64,000 bases of DNA, taken from NCBI RefSeq assembly GCF_000722635.1, contig NZ_JOKH01000010.1:42029-106028 (forward strand), read 5' to 3'. Under the pieces are notes generated by a model. It saw only the letters and a program-made list of their open reading frames with translations, had not been told where the DNA came from and made no database searches. The number at the start of each line of letters is the position of its first letter. Positions within the stretch are counted from its first letter, which is position 1. The DNA is from Endozoicomonas numazuensis. GTDB taxonomy: Bacteria > Pseudomonadota > Gammaproteobacteria > Pseudomonadales > Endozoicomonadaceae. Of the stretch, positions 53,583 through 62,308 are shown one piece after another. Position numbers and translations under genes: made by a program.

Positions 53583-54422
53583 ATGAGCGATAAAGATAAC
53601 GCCCTAAATCGACTGATTGCCAAAGAAGGCATTGTGACCGCCCCGGGTGTATACGACGGAATCTCTGCTCGTCTGGGTGAAGAGGCCGGTTTTTCTGCTT
53701 TGTACGGCAGCGGTGGTGCAATAGCTCGAAGCACAGGTGTACCTGATATTGGACTGCTGACTCTGACAGAAGTAGTCGATCGTGTACGTCAAATCTGTGA
53801 GGCGACTTCACTTCCCGTTATTGCTGATGCTGATACTGGCTTCGGTAATGAGGTTAATGTTAAGCGCACGGTTGAATTATTCAAAAGCGCAGGTGTTTGT
53901 GGCTTCCATCTGGAAGATCAGGAGTTTCCAAAGCGCTGTGGTCACCTGGATGGGAAGTCCCTGGTGTCGACTGAAGAAATGTGCAAGAAAGTATCCGTCG
54001 CTGCCAAGTATGCAGGTAATGTAACCGTTATTGCTCGAACAGATGCTATCGCTGTAACCGGTTTTGACGATGCTATCGAACGAGCCAAGGCGTATGTTGA
54101 AGCGGGAGCAGACATGCTGTTCGTTGAAGCGCCACAATCGATTGAACAAATTGAAGAGATTGCCAAGCAGGCCCCAGGCCCGAAACTGATCAATATGTTC
54201 TACAGTGGCAAGACACCACTGGTGCCGACTGATGATCTGAAAGCGATGGGCTATCAGTTAATCATTATACCTTCAGATTTGCAGCGTGCAGCGGTGACAG
54301 CCATGCGAGAAGTGCTTGATGTCATAAAGCGTGACGGTAACAGTGGCGCTATTGCTGACGGCATGATGACCTTCCAGGAGCGTGAGCTGCTGGTTAAAAC
54401 CAAAGAGTTTTTAAATCCATAA
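53583..54422 (+). CDS. prpB: 2-methylisocitrate lyase
   Basis: Cleaves 2-methylisocitrate to pyruvate and succinate. It is 279 aa, PEP-mutase/ICL fold: VTAPGVYDGISARLGEEAGF, PVIADADTGFGN (metal-binding Asp), FHLEDQEFPKRCGHLDGK (the KRCGH catalytic-Cys loop) and VIARTDAIAVTGFDDAI. GAGGAAG precedes the ATG. It opens the metabolic part of the methylcitrate cluster, 110 bp after the regulator. Confidence 0.95.
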   Translation: MSDKDNALNRLIAKEGIVTAPGVYDGISARLGEEAGFSALYGSGGAIARSTGVPDIGLLTLTEVVDRVRQICEATSLPVIADADTGFGNEVNVKRTVELFKSAGVCGFHLEDQEFPKRCGHLDGKSLVSTEEMCKKVSVAAKYAGNVTVIARTDAIAVTGFDDAIERAKAYVEAGADMLFVEAPQSIEQIEEIAKQAPGPKLINMFYSGKTPLVPTDDLKAMGYQLIIIPSDLQRAAVTAMREVLDVIKRDGNSGAIADGMMTFQERELLVKTKEFLNP

Positions 54423-54548
54423 ATGCAGAGGAGGTTGTCGTAAAGGCTTGAGCCCGGCAACCTCCAAACTGTTTAAACCATTGATCACCACAATGAGTTT
54501 TATCATCTACCTGACAAACTCATTCAATAAAAAGAACGGAGAACTATC

Positions 54549-55676
54549 ATGGCAGAGAAGAAATTAAGTGGTGCTGGCCTGCGTGGTCAGTCAGCTGGCG
54601 AAACTGCACTGTGTACCGTTGGTAAAACCGGTTCAGGCCTGACCTATCGTGGCTTTGATATCAAGGAACTGGCAGACAAAGCTCAGTTTGAAGAAGTGGC
54701 GTATCTGTTGTTGTACGGCAAGCTGCCAAATCAGGCTGAACTGGATGCGTACAAGACTCGCCTCAAAGGTATGCGTGCGCTGCCAGATGCCCTGAAAGTG
54801 GTACTGGAACAGATTCCTGCCGATGCGCACCCAATGGACGTTATGCGTACCGGTTGCTCCATGTTGGGTAACCTGGAAACTGAAGCTGACTTCTCTGAGC
54901 AGTTGGACCACATTGATCGCCTGCTGGCCATTTTCCCGGGCATGATCAACTACTGGTACAACTTCAGTCACAAAGGTTTGCGTGTCAATGTAGAAACCGA
55001 AGCGGATTCCATTGCTGAACAGTTCCTGTGGACTCTGCATGACAAAAAGCCTGAGCCTCTGCACGTACAAGTAATGCACGCATCTCTGGTGTTGTACGCT
55101 GAGCATGAATTCAATGCTTCTACCTTCACCGGTCGTGTTTGTGCTTCCACTCTGTCTGACATTCACAGCTGTGTCACTGGTGCTATTGGCTCCCTGCGTG
55201 GACCTCTGCACGGTGGAGCGAACGAAGCAGCTATGGAGATGATCGAGAACTGGCGTTCTACTGATGAAGCCGAAGAAAAGATCATGGGCATGCTGGCTCG
55301 TAAGGACAAGATTATGGGCTTTGGTCACGCGATCTATCGTGAGTCTGATCCACGTAACGCTATTATTAAAGAGTGGTCCAAGAAACTGTCTGATCAGGTA
55401 GGTGATGAGTATCTGTACGCTGTTTCCGAGCGTGTTGAAGCTGTCATGTGGCGCGAAAAGAAGCTGTTCTGTAACGCTGACTTCTTCCACGCTTCAGCCT
55501 ATAACTTCATGGATATTCCAACCAAACTGTTCACGCCGATCTTTGTATGTTCACGTGTATCTGGCTGGACTGCTCACGTCATGGAGCAGCGCGCTAATAA
55601 TCGTATTATTCGTCCTTCTGCTGATTACACTGGCCCTGAAACGTCTGAGTGGGTAGCGATCGAAGATCGTCCATAA
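54549..55676 (+). CDS. prpC: 2-methylcitrate synthase
   Basis: Condenses propionyl-CoA with oxaloacetate. It is 375 aa with TYRGFDIKELADKAQFEEVA, YWYNFSHKG, LYAEHEFNASTFTGRV, GPLHGGANEAAMEMIENW (active-site His), MGFGHAIYRESDPRNAII (second His) and CNADFFHASAYNFMDIPTK (catalytic Asp). The DIPTKLFTPIFVCSRVSGW ending is typical of PrpC rather than GltA. Co-directional with prpB. Confidence 0.96.
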   Translation: MAEKKLSGAGLRGQSAGETALCTVGKTGSGLTYRGFDIKELADKAQFEEVAYLLLYGKLPNQAELDAYKTRLKGMRALPDALKVVLEQIPADAHPMDVMRTGCSMLGNLETEADFSEQLDHIDRLLAIFPGMINYWYNFSHKGLRVNVETEADSIAEQFLWTLHDKKPEPLHVQVMHASLVLYAEHEFNASTFTGRVCASTLSDIHSCVTGAIGSLRGPLHGGANEAAMEMIENWRSTDEAEEKIMGMLARKDKIMGFGHAIYRESDPRNAIIKEWSKKLSDQVGDEYLYAVSERVEAVMWREKKLFCNADFFHASAYNFMDIPTKLFTPIFVCSRVSGWTAHVMEQRANNRIIRPSADYTGPETSEWVAIEDRP

Positions 55677-55730
55677 GGATGGAAGCCTGATTGTGAGGTC
55701 GGGCTGTAAGCAAAAAATACAATAAAAAAG

Positions 55731-55756
55731 AGATAGTCAGCAATGGTTGACTATCT
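55731..55756 (+). terminator. Hairpin between prpC and acnD
   Basis: AGATAGTCA-gcaatggt-TGACTATCT forms a 9-bp stem, 54 bp after the prpC stop, followed by a weak T-rich run. Probably a partial terminator or mRNA-stability element, since acnD starts only 32 bp later. Confidence 0.5.
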
Positions 55757-55787
55757 TGCTATTACTTTTCGATGAGTTCCTGAAGTT

Positions 55788-58391
55788 ATGAACACTGCAC
55801 ATCGCAAACCATTACCGGGCACCCAGCTGGATTATTTCGACACTCGTGCAGCCGTCGAAGCTATCCAGCCTGGTGCATACGCAACACTGCCGTACACTTC
55901 ACGAGTACTGGCTGAACAGCTCGTCCGTCGCTGTAATCCTGAAACCCTGACAGACTCCCTGAAACAGATCATTGAGCGCAAGCGTGATCTGGATTTTCCC
56001 TGGTATCCTGCCCGTGTAGTGTGTCATGACATACTCGGTCAAACCGCTCTGGTAGATTTGGCTGGCCTGCGTGATGCTATTGCAGAGCAGGGCGGTGACC
56101 CTTCTGAAGTTAACCCAGTTGTTCCCACCCAGCTTATTGTTGATCATTCCCTGGCTGTTGAACACGGTGGCTCTGATTCAGAAGCTTTTGAAAAGAACCG
56201 TGCGATTGAAGATCGTCGTAATGAAGACCGATTCCACTTTATCGAGTGGACCAAAACTGCGTTTAAAAATGTTGACGTGATTCCGGCCGGTAACGGCATC
56301 ATGCACCAGATCAACCTGGAGAAAATGTCTCCGGTGATTCAGGCTCGTGAAGGTATTGCGTACCCGGATACCTGCGTCGGTACAGACAGCCATACACCTC
56401 ATGTAGATGCACTGGGTGTTATCGCCATTGGTGTAGGTGGTCTGGAAGCAGAAACCGTTATGCTGGGTCGCCCATCCATGATGCGTCTGCCGGATATCAT
56501 TGGTGTTGAGCTGGTAGGCAAGCGTCAGCCTGGTATTACGGCCACTGATATTGTGTTGGCCATTACTGAGTTCCTGCGTAAAGAGCGGGTTGTTTCCTCT
56601 TATCTTGAATTCTTCGGAGACGGTGCTGCGGACCTGACTATTGGTGACCGTGCCACTATCTCTAATATGACGCCCGAGTTTGGTGCTTCTGCGGGTATGT
56701 TCTACATCGATGAACAAACCATCGATTACCTGAAGCTGACCGGGCGTGAGCCAGAGCAGGTTGCTCTGGTTGAAAACTATGCCAAGACAACAGGCCTCTG
56801 GGCTGAAGATCTGAAGGCTGCTGAATACGAGCGTGTCCTCAAGTTCGATCTGTCTACGGTGGTTCGTAACATGGCGGGGCCATCCAATCCCCATCGTCGT
56901 CTGCCTACTTCTGATCTGGCAGAGCGCGGCATTGCTGTGGATCTGGACAAAGCACAGGCAGAAGAGAAAGAAGGCCTGATGCCTGACGGTGCTGTTATTA
57001 TTGCCGCCATCACCAGTTGTACCAACACCAGTAACCCACGAAATGTTGTGGCTGCAGGTCTTGTAGCCCGTAAAGCCAACGAGCTGGGGTTGGTTCGTAA
57101 GCCTTGGGTTAAGTCCTCTTTTGCTCCGGGTTCTAAAGTTGCCCGACTCTATCTTGAAGATTCTGGGCTGCTGCCTGAGCTGGAGAAGCTTGGTTTCGGT
57201 ATCGTCGGCTACGCCTGTACTACTTGTAATGGTATGAGTGGTGCTCTGGATCCTGAAATCCAGAAAGAGCTGATTGAGCGCGATCTCTATTCAACAGCTG
57301 TGTTGTCCGGCAACCGTAACTTTGATGGTCGTATCCATCCTTATGCCAAGCAGGCTTTCCTGGCTTCGCCGCCTCTGGTCGTAGCTTATGCCATTGCGGG
57401 TACCATGCGCTTTGATATTGAAAAAGACGTGCTGGGTACTGACAAGGAAGGGAATGCGATCACCCTTAAAGATATCTGGCCAAGCGATGAAGAGATTGAC
57501 GCTATCGTTGCTGAGAGTGTGAAGCCTGAGCAGTTCAACGAAGTGTACATCCCAATGTTTGATCTGGGTAAGTCCACGGAAGCAGAGAGTCCTCTGTACT
57601 ACTGGCGTCCACAAAGTACTTACATACGTCGTCCTCCTTATTGGGAAGGTGCTCTGGCCGGTGAGCGCACGTTGAAAGGTATGCGTCCTCTGGCAGTGCT
57701 CGGTGACAACATCACCACTGACCATCTCTCGCCATCTAATGCGATTATGCTGGACAGTGCAGCAGGTGCCTATCTGCATAAGATGGGTCTTCCGGAAGAA
57801 GACTTTAACTCTTACGCAACACACCGTGGGGATCACCTGACTGCTCAGCGTGCTACCTTTGCCAACCCTAAACTGTTGAATGAAATGGTTCAGGAGAATG
57901 GGGAGATTGTTCAGGGTTCTCTGGCTCGTGTGGAACCCGAAGGCAAAGTGACTCGTATGTGGGAAGCCATTGAAACCTACATGAACCGTAAGCAGCCTCT
58001 GATCATTGTCGCCGGTGCGGATTATGGTCAGGGATCTTCTCGTGACTGGGCGGCAAAAGGTGTTCGTCTGGCCGGTGTTGAAGCGATTGTAGCCGAAGGC
58101 TTTGAGCGTATTCACCGTACTAACCTGGTCGGTATGGGGGTTCTGCCTCTTGAATTCAAGGAAGGCACCACCCGTAAGACTCTGGGTCTGGATGGTACTG
58201 AAACCTATGACGTAATTGGTGAGCGTACACCGCGAGCTACTCTGGCGCTGCTGATTCATCGTGCCAATGGTGAAACGCTGGAAGTGCCTGTGACCTGTCG
58301 TCTGGATACTGCAGAAGAAGTTTCTGTTTACGCGGCCGGTGGTGTACTGCAGCGGTTTGCCAAGGATTTTTTGGCTGAAGGTGTGGTTTAG
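55788..58391 (+). CDS. acnD: Fe/S-dependent 2-methylcitrate dehydratase AcnD
   Basis: Aconitase-family [4Fe-4S] enzyme dehydrating 2-methylcitrate; it needs PrpF to complete conversion to the isomer used by PrpB. It is 867 aa with VPTQLIVDHSLAVEHGG, CVGTDSHTPHVDALGVIAIG, ITSCTNTSNPRNVVAAGL and YACTTCNGMSGALDPEI (the three cluster Cys), then the swivel domain GDNITTDHLSPSNAI and ADYGQGSSRDWAAKGVRLAG. AcnD rather than AcnA/PrpD is indicated by length and partnership with prpF. Two foreign genes separate it from prpF. Confidence 0.95.
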   Translation: MNTAHRKPLPGTQLDYFDTRAAVEAIQPGAYATLPYTSRVLAEQLVRRCNPETLTDSLKQIIERKRDLDFPWYPARVVCHDILGQTALVDLAGLRDAIAEQGGDPSEVNPVVPTQLIVDHSLAVEHGGSDSEAFEKNRAIEDRRNEDRFHFIEWTKTAFKNVDVIPAGNGIMHQINLEKMSPVIQAREGIAYPDTCVGTDSHTPHVDALGVIAIGVGGLEAETVMLGRPSMMRLPDIIGVELVGKRQPGITATDIVLAITEFLRKERVVSSYLEFFGDGAADLTIGDRATISNMTPEFGASAGMFYIDEQTIDYLKLTGREPEQVALVENYAKTTGLWAEDLKAAEYERVLKFDLSTVVRNMAGPSNPHRRLPTSDLAERGIAVDLDKAQAEEKEGLMPDGAVIIAAITSCTNTSNPRNVVAAGLVARKANELGLVRKPWVKSSFAPGSKVARLYLEDSGLLPELEKLGFGIVGYACTTCNGMSGALDPEIQKELIERDLYSTAVLSGNRNFDGRIHPYAKQAFLASPPLVVAYAIAGTMRFDIEKDVLGTDKEGNAITLKDIWPSDEEIDAIVAESVKPEQFNEVYIPMFDLGKSTEAESPLYYWRPQSTYIRRPPYWEGALAGERTLKGMRPLAVLGDNITTDHLSPSNAIMLDSAAGAYLHKMGLPEEDFNSYATHRGDHLTAQRATFANPKLLNEMVQENGEIVQGSLARVEPEGKVTRMWEAIETYMNRKQPLIIVAGADYGQGSSRDWAAKGVRLAGVEAIVAEGFERIHRTNLVGMGVLPLEFKEGTTRKTLGLDGTETYDVIGERTPRATLALLIHRANGETLEVPVTCRLDTAEEVSVYAAGGVLQRFAKDFLAEGVV

Positions 58392-58433
58392 ATAACCACT
58401 TTTCCATATACTCCACAAAAAAAGCTTTCAAGA

Positions 58434-58451
58434 GGACGCCTTTTGGCGTCC
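58434..58451 (+). terminator. Hairpin downstream of acnD
   Basis: GGACGCC-tttt-GGCGTCC, a perfect 7-bp GC-rich stem, 42 bp after the acnD stop, without a T-tract. It may limit read-through into the AT-rich insert. Confidence 0.55.
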
Positions 58452-58500
58452 CTAAAGTCAACCTTATGTGTTGCACAAAAAAGAGTGAAAAGGGGTAGGT

Positions 58501-58974
58501 ATGAGAAAATGTATCACACTAAAAACATTCAATGACAGTGAGCTCATACTAAATAACGAAGAAAAAATTGCAGTACTCAAGTTTATTTTTAAATCAAAGC
58601 AGCATATTGTCGATCAACTAGCAATAAATAATCGGATGAGAAGCTTTGCTCAAGGGCTTTTACTTGAAGCCATAGATGCTTCCTATGCATTAGGTTTTGT
58701 TGATGTTCTCTTTAAATCTGTGACGCAGCCAAGTCTAACAATGAAAAAGGCTATGGATAAGTTTGCCAAAGAGTCTTTTAAGCATTGGTTCGGTCATGCA
58801 GTTGCAAGTGATCTATTAAAAGTTAAAATCTATGAAATCGTTAGAAGAGATTTAGAAAGAGCGTTTTCTAGTATTCTAATTATGCATCTTAATGGCACAG
58901 CGAGAAATAGGGGTATTTTCTCAGGGTTCATAACATACGACACTAATAAAGAAAATTCTATTATTTGGGGTTAG
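58501..58974 (+). CDS. Hypothetical protein, AT-rich, inserted in the prp cluster
   Basis: A 157-aa helical protein, not recognised. It has no signal peptide; segments such as IDASYALGFVDVLFKSVTQP and FKHWFGHAVASDLLKVKIYE suggest amphipathic helices. GGGGTAGG lies 5 nt before the ATG. It is far more AT-rich than acnD and prpF on either side, and ends 1 bp before the ankyrin-type gene, so the two were acquired together. An orphan toxin or effector-like half of a pair is one possibility, without direct support. Confidence 0.6.
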   Translation: MRKCITLKTFNDSELILNNEEKIAVLKFIFKSKQHIVDQLAINNRMRSFAQGLLLEAIDASYALGFVDVLFKSVTQPSLTMKKAMDKFAKESFKHWFGHAVASDLLKVKIYEIVRRDLERAFSSILIMHLNGTARNRGIFSGFITYDTNKENSIIWG

Positions 58975-58975
58975 T

Positions 58976-59494
58976 ATGAAAAAGGCTATCTTATTGGTGA
59001 CATTAACCCCAATACTTATATTTGGATTTATTTTTACTTACATATCTTCGTTAAGCATTAATGAAAGGATCATTTGCTCAGTTGATAACAATGCATTTAT
59101 AATTCCGAAGCCTTTATGCAAACTATATCTTTATAATTTTACAAGTAAAAATGATGCTAAAGAGCTTGACGAAACATATGGTCTTTCATATTTGTTTGGA
59201 ACTGAAGACGAGTTTGAAAGGTATGAAATATTAGATATCTTTATAAGAAGTGGAGCTGATATAGATAAACCCTCAAATGTTGATGGATTAACCCCAATCA
59301 ATGCCGCTATATTATTCTCCGATTACAAGTTGGTTGGTTATTTAATTGCTAGTGGAGCAAACCTGAATATAAAAGATATTCAAAATAATATGAATGCTTT
59401 TGAATATGTGATTTTTCTTATGGAAAAAGATTCAGGTCGAGACAGAGAGGAAATTATGAAATTGATTAGCGAGTATCGTTTAAAAGAATCATAA
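58976..59494 (+). CDS. Ankyrin-repeat protein with N-terminal membrane segment
   Basis: A 172-aa protein: a hydrophobic N-terminal helix (AILLVTLTPILIFGFIFTYI) acting as signal or anchor, then about two ankyrin repeats (LDIFIRSGADIDKPSNVDG-TPINAAIL and LVGYLIASGANLNIKDIQNN). Small ankyrin proteins of this form often serve as immunity proteins next to toxin genes, or as binding partners; here it is coupled to the unrecognised 157-aa gene. AT-rich; evidently foreign to the prp operon. Confidence 0.72.
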   Translation: MKKAILLVTLTPILIFGFIFTYISSLSINERIICSVDNNAFIIPKPLCKLYLYNFTSKNDAKELDETYGLSYLFGTEDEFERYEILDIFIRSGADIDKPSNVDGLTPINAAILFSDYKLVGYLIASGANLNIKDIQNNMNAFEYVIFLMEKDSGRDREEIMKLISEYRLKES

Positions 59495-59568
59495 CATATT
59501 GCATCTTGAGAGTCATAAGTTGGATAGGTTCAGGGTTGATTAATTGAATTCAGGAGTGGTTGGTTATA

Positions 59569-60771
59569 ATGGATGTTGAAAAAAATATGAAAGCGACATT
59601 TGTCCCCCAGATCAAGGTGCCTGCTACCTATATTCGTGGTGGTACCAGTAAAGGGGTCTTCTTCAGTCTGGAAGATCTCCCTGAGCGCGCACAGGTTCCG
59701 GGCCAGGCCCGGGACAACCTGTTGCTGCGTGTGATTGGTAGCCCTGACCCCTATGGCAAACAGACCGATGGTATGGGTGGTGCGACTTCAAGCACCAGTA
59801 AAACCGTTATTTTGTCGAAAAGCAGTCAGCCAGATCATGATGTGGATTACCTGTTTGGTCAGGTCTCCATTGATAAGCCATTTGTGGACTGGAGCGGGAA
59901 CTGTGGCAATCTGACCGCAGCAGTGGGTGCTTTTGCCATCAGCAAAGGTCTGGTGGATGCCAGTCGTGTGCCCGAAAATGGTATTTCTGTCGTACGCATC
60001 TGGCAGGCCAATATCAAAAAGACCATTGTTGCCCATGTACCTGTGACTAACGGCGAAGTTCAGGAAACCGGTGACTTTGAGCTGGACGGTGTGACCTTCC
60101 CGGCAGCAGAGGTTCAGGTTGAGTTTCTGGATCCTGCCGATGGTGATGGAGCTATGTTCCCTACCGGAAATCTGGTAGATGATCTTGAAGTCCCCGGTGT
60201 AGGTACGTTCAACGCCACCATGATTAATGCAGGCATTCCCACTATTTTCTTGAATGCTGAAGAAATTGGTTATAACGGTACCGAGCTTCAGGAAGCTATT
60301 AACGGTGATCCGGAAGCGCTGGCGAAGTTCGAAACGATTCGTGCTCACGGGGCGGTTCGAATGGGGCTGATTGAGCATATTGATGAAGCAGCCAAGCGAC
60401 AGCATACTCCCAAGGTCGCATTTGTTGCCAAGCCAAAAGATTACCTTTCTTCAAGTGGCAAGCAAGTGACAACCAAAGATATCGATCTTCTGGTTCGTGC
60501 TCTTTCCATGGGCAAGCTTCACCATGCCATGATGGGAACCGCTGCAGTAGCCATTGGTACTGCAGCAGCTATTCCCGGAACACTGGTCAATCTGGCTGCG
60601 GGTGGGGGTGAGCGTAACGCTGTTCGCTTTGGCCATCCCTCAGGTACATTGAAAGTGGGTGCTGAAGCGAGGCAGGCTGATGGCGAGTGGTCTGTAACAA
60701 AAGCCATTATGAGCCGCAGTGCGAGGGTTCTTATGGAAGGCTGGGTAAGAGTGCCCGGGGATTCTTTCTAA
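59569..60771 (+). CDS. prpF: 2-methylaconitate cis-trans isomerase PrpF
   Basis: Isomerises the AcnD product so that it can be rehydrated to 2-methylisocitrate. About 400 aa from the ATG at 59569 (AGGAG at 59552-59556); a TTG at 59560 is in frame but too close to that site. It has ATYIRGGTSKGVFFSLEDLP, DGMGGATSSTSKTVILSKS, SGNCGNLTAAVGAFAISKGL (active-site Cys) and GHPSGTLKVGAEARQADGEW, of the DapF/PrpF fold. Normally it directly follows acnD; here it is displaced ~1.2 kb. Confidence 0.94.
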   Translation: MDVEKNMKATFVPQIKVPATYIRGGTSKGVFFSLEDLPERAQVPGQARDNLLLRVIGSPDPYGKQTDGMGGATSSTSKTVILSKSSQPDHDVDYLFGQVSIDKPFVDWSGNCGNLTAAVGAFAISKGLVDASRVPENGISVVRIWQANIKKTIVAHVPVTNGEVQETGDFELDGVTFPAAEVQVEFLDPADGDGAMFPTGNLVDDLEVPGVGTFNATMINAGIPTIFLNAEEIGYNGTELQEAINGDPEALAKFETIRAHGAVRMGLIEHIDEAAKRQHTPKVAFVAKPKDYLSSSGKQVTTKDIDLLVRALSMGKLHHAMMGTAAVAIGTAAAIPGTLVNLAAGGGERNAVRFGHPSGTLKVGAEARQADGEWSVTKAIMSRSARVLMEGWVRVPGDSF

Positions 60772-60944
60772 CACCTGCCCGTATTAATATTTTTCTCATC
60801 CCAAAGGCTGCAGGGTTCTCCTGCGGTCTTGCTTTAATCAACAGCGTCTTACTCTGAAGAATTCTCCTTAGTTTATGAAAAGGCTTATGGCTGTTTTGTC
60901 AGCGGCCGATAACCCTGATAGCTGGATTGCTAATAGGTCGGGGC

Positions 60945-62282
60945 ATGAGACGTGTTCTTACAGGGGTTTTTCTGTGCATTTTTATTGTAAATAGTCATGG
61001 GGCGCAGAGAGGGGAGTTCTGTGTTGAAAACAACCTTTATGGCGTTTTCTACGCAGTCGTCAACTATATCAGCATTGGATTAACCGTTGAGAAGAATGGG
61101 CGCACTGTCTTTCCAGAGTCCGGTGAGCCTCATGAGTTAGGCTGGGGTAGTACCTGGTGTCGTCCTGTGAATCAGGGAGAAGAACTGGTCATTCATGAAG
61201 CTTCTTATTGGGGGAGCTGGAGCAGCAAAAAAACATTCTCAACGTCGCTGTTGAATGCCATTGATATAAGGCTGGAGCAAGCGGGTCGTTACGATGAAAA
61301 TTATGGCATTAACCTGGTGTCGAGGCCTGCCGATACTCAGGGTATTCCAGACTCGTCTCGCTGGATGACAGATCTCTACACCAACCAATCCACGCCTTTA
61401 AATCAGATTTGTATGTTGGGTACACATAATGCGGGCAGCTATGCCATTTCATTGTTGTCAGCCCGGGATCCCGATATGGATAAACCGATTAAGGAGATCT
61501 TCGACAAGGTGGGCGTATTGTTAGCTTTGCCTATCAAGGAGGTAATGAAATGGTGGGGAATCACTCAGTCCATGACTGTCTATAACCAGCTGCTTTCAGG
61601 GGCGCGCTATCTTGATATTCGAGCCAGAAAGATTAATGGCAAGCTGGTGACAGCTCACGGTCTTGAAGGTGCATCAATGGCTTCAGTAGTGGCTGATTTG
61701 AAACGCTTTCTCGATGAAAGGCCTGGTGAAATTGTGATCTTTCATGTTCACGACTCCCATGGCATGACCCGAGCCGATGAAGAAGAGTTGTTCGCACTTA
61801 TGGAAGCTAACTTTTCTGGGCGTCTGGCGCCAGAATCCCTTTCTCCGTCAACTGCGATCAGTGAGTTCCAGAATAATGGTTATCAGGTGGTTTTTGTCTC
61901 CGGCTTCTGGAGTCGAGGGTTTCCCAACTGGTCGAAATGGAGCGCTATCAGCAATCCCTGGCACGATCAAAACAAGCCTTATCCTCTGCTGGATGAAGTA
62001 GCTGGGGAGATAAAGCGAAGAAGTAACAGTCAGTTTCATGTTGCCCAGCTGATTCTGACGGCTGCAGAGAGTGACTTTAAAACCATGCTATTACCCGGAT
62101 GGCCACAAAACCTGAGGCAGTTGGTCGCTACCATCCGATACCCGTCAGGACAGTTTCAATACATCAATAATTCAGCACAGTTATCAGGCCGAAGAGCCAA
62201 TATCATCCTTCAGGATTTTCCGGAGGACGGTGATTTGTACAATGCCTGCATGAAGGAAAACATCAGGCGGCTGAGTTTCTGA
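60945..62282 (+). CDS. Secreted PI-PLC X-domain phosphodiesterase-like protein
   Basis: A 445-aa protein with a signal peptide (MRRVLTGVFLCIFIVNSHGA; start at ATG 60945, since the upstream TTG at 60927 adds only six residues). The N-terminal ~120 residues after it are a beta-rich domain. The X-type catalytic domain has MLGTHNAGSYAIS (His161), GARYLDIRARKINGKLVTAH (second His, 238) and GEIVIFHVHDSH, with the two His of bacterial PI-PLC. Likely hydrolyses phosphatidylinositol or GPI-like lipids outside the cell. It pairs with the secreted esterase 26 bp downstream. Confidence 0.85.
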   Translation: MRRVLTGVFLCIFIVNSHGAQRGEFCVENNLYGVFYAVVNYISIGLTVEKNGRTVFPESGEPHELGWGSTWCRPVNQGEELVIHEASYWGSWSSKKTFSTSLLNAIDIRLEQAGRYDENYGINLVSRPADTQGIPDSSRWMTDLYTNQSTPLNQICMLGTHNAGSYAISLLSARDPDMDKPIKEIFDKVGVLLALPIKEVMKWWGITQSMTVYNQLLSGARYLDIRARKINGKLVTAHGLEGASMASVVADLKRFLDERPGEIVIFHVHDSHGMTRADEEELFALMEANFSGRLAPESLSPSTAISEFQNNGYQVVFVSGFWSRGFPNWSKWSAISNPWHDQNKPYPLLDEVAGEIKRRSNSQFHVAQLILTAAESDFKTMLLPGWPQNLRQLVATIRYPSGQFQYINNSAQLSGRRANIILQDFPEDGDLYNACMKENIRRLSF

Positions 62283-62308
62283 TTTACCTATCTCCAGGGA
62301 GGGAGAAA

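Noticed and set aside
54633-55490. Long open frame antisense to prpC
   Set aside because: It mirrors prpC codon usage, has no family motifs or ribosome site, and the sense gene is unmistakable.
57291-58418. 375-codon frame antisense to acnD
   Set aside because: Same reason: an artefact of biased codons in a highly expressed gene; composition is His/Thr/Arg-rich nonsense.
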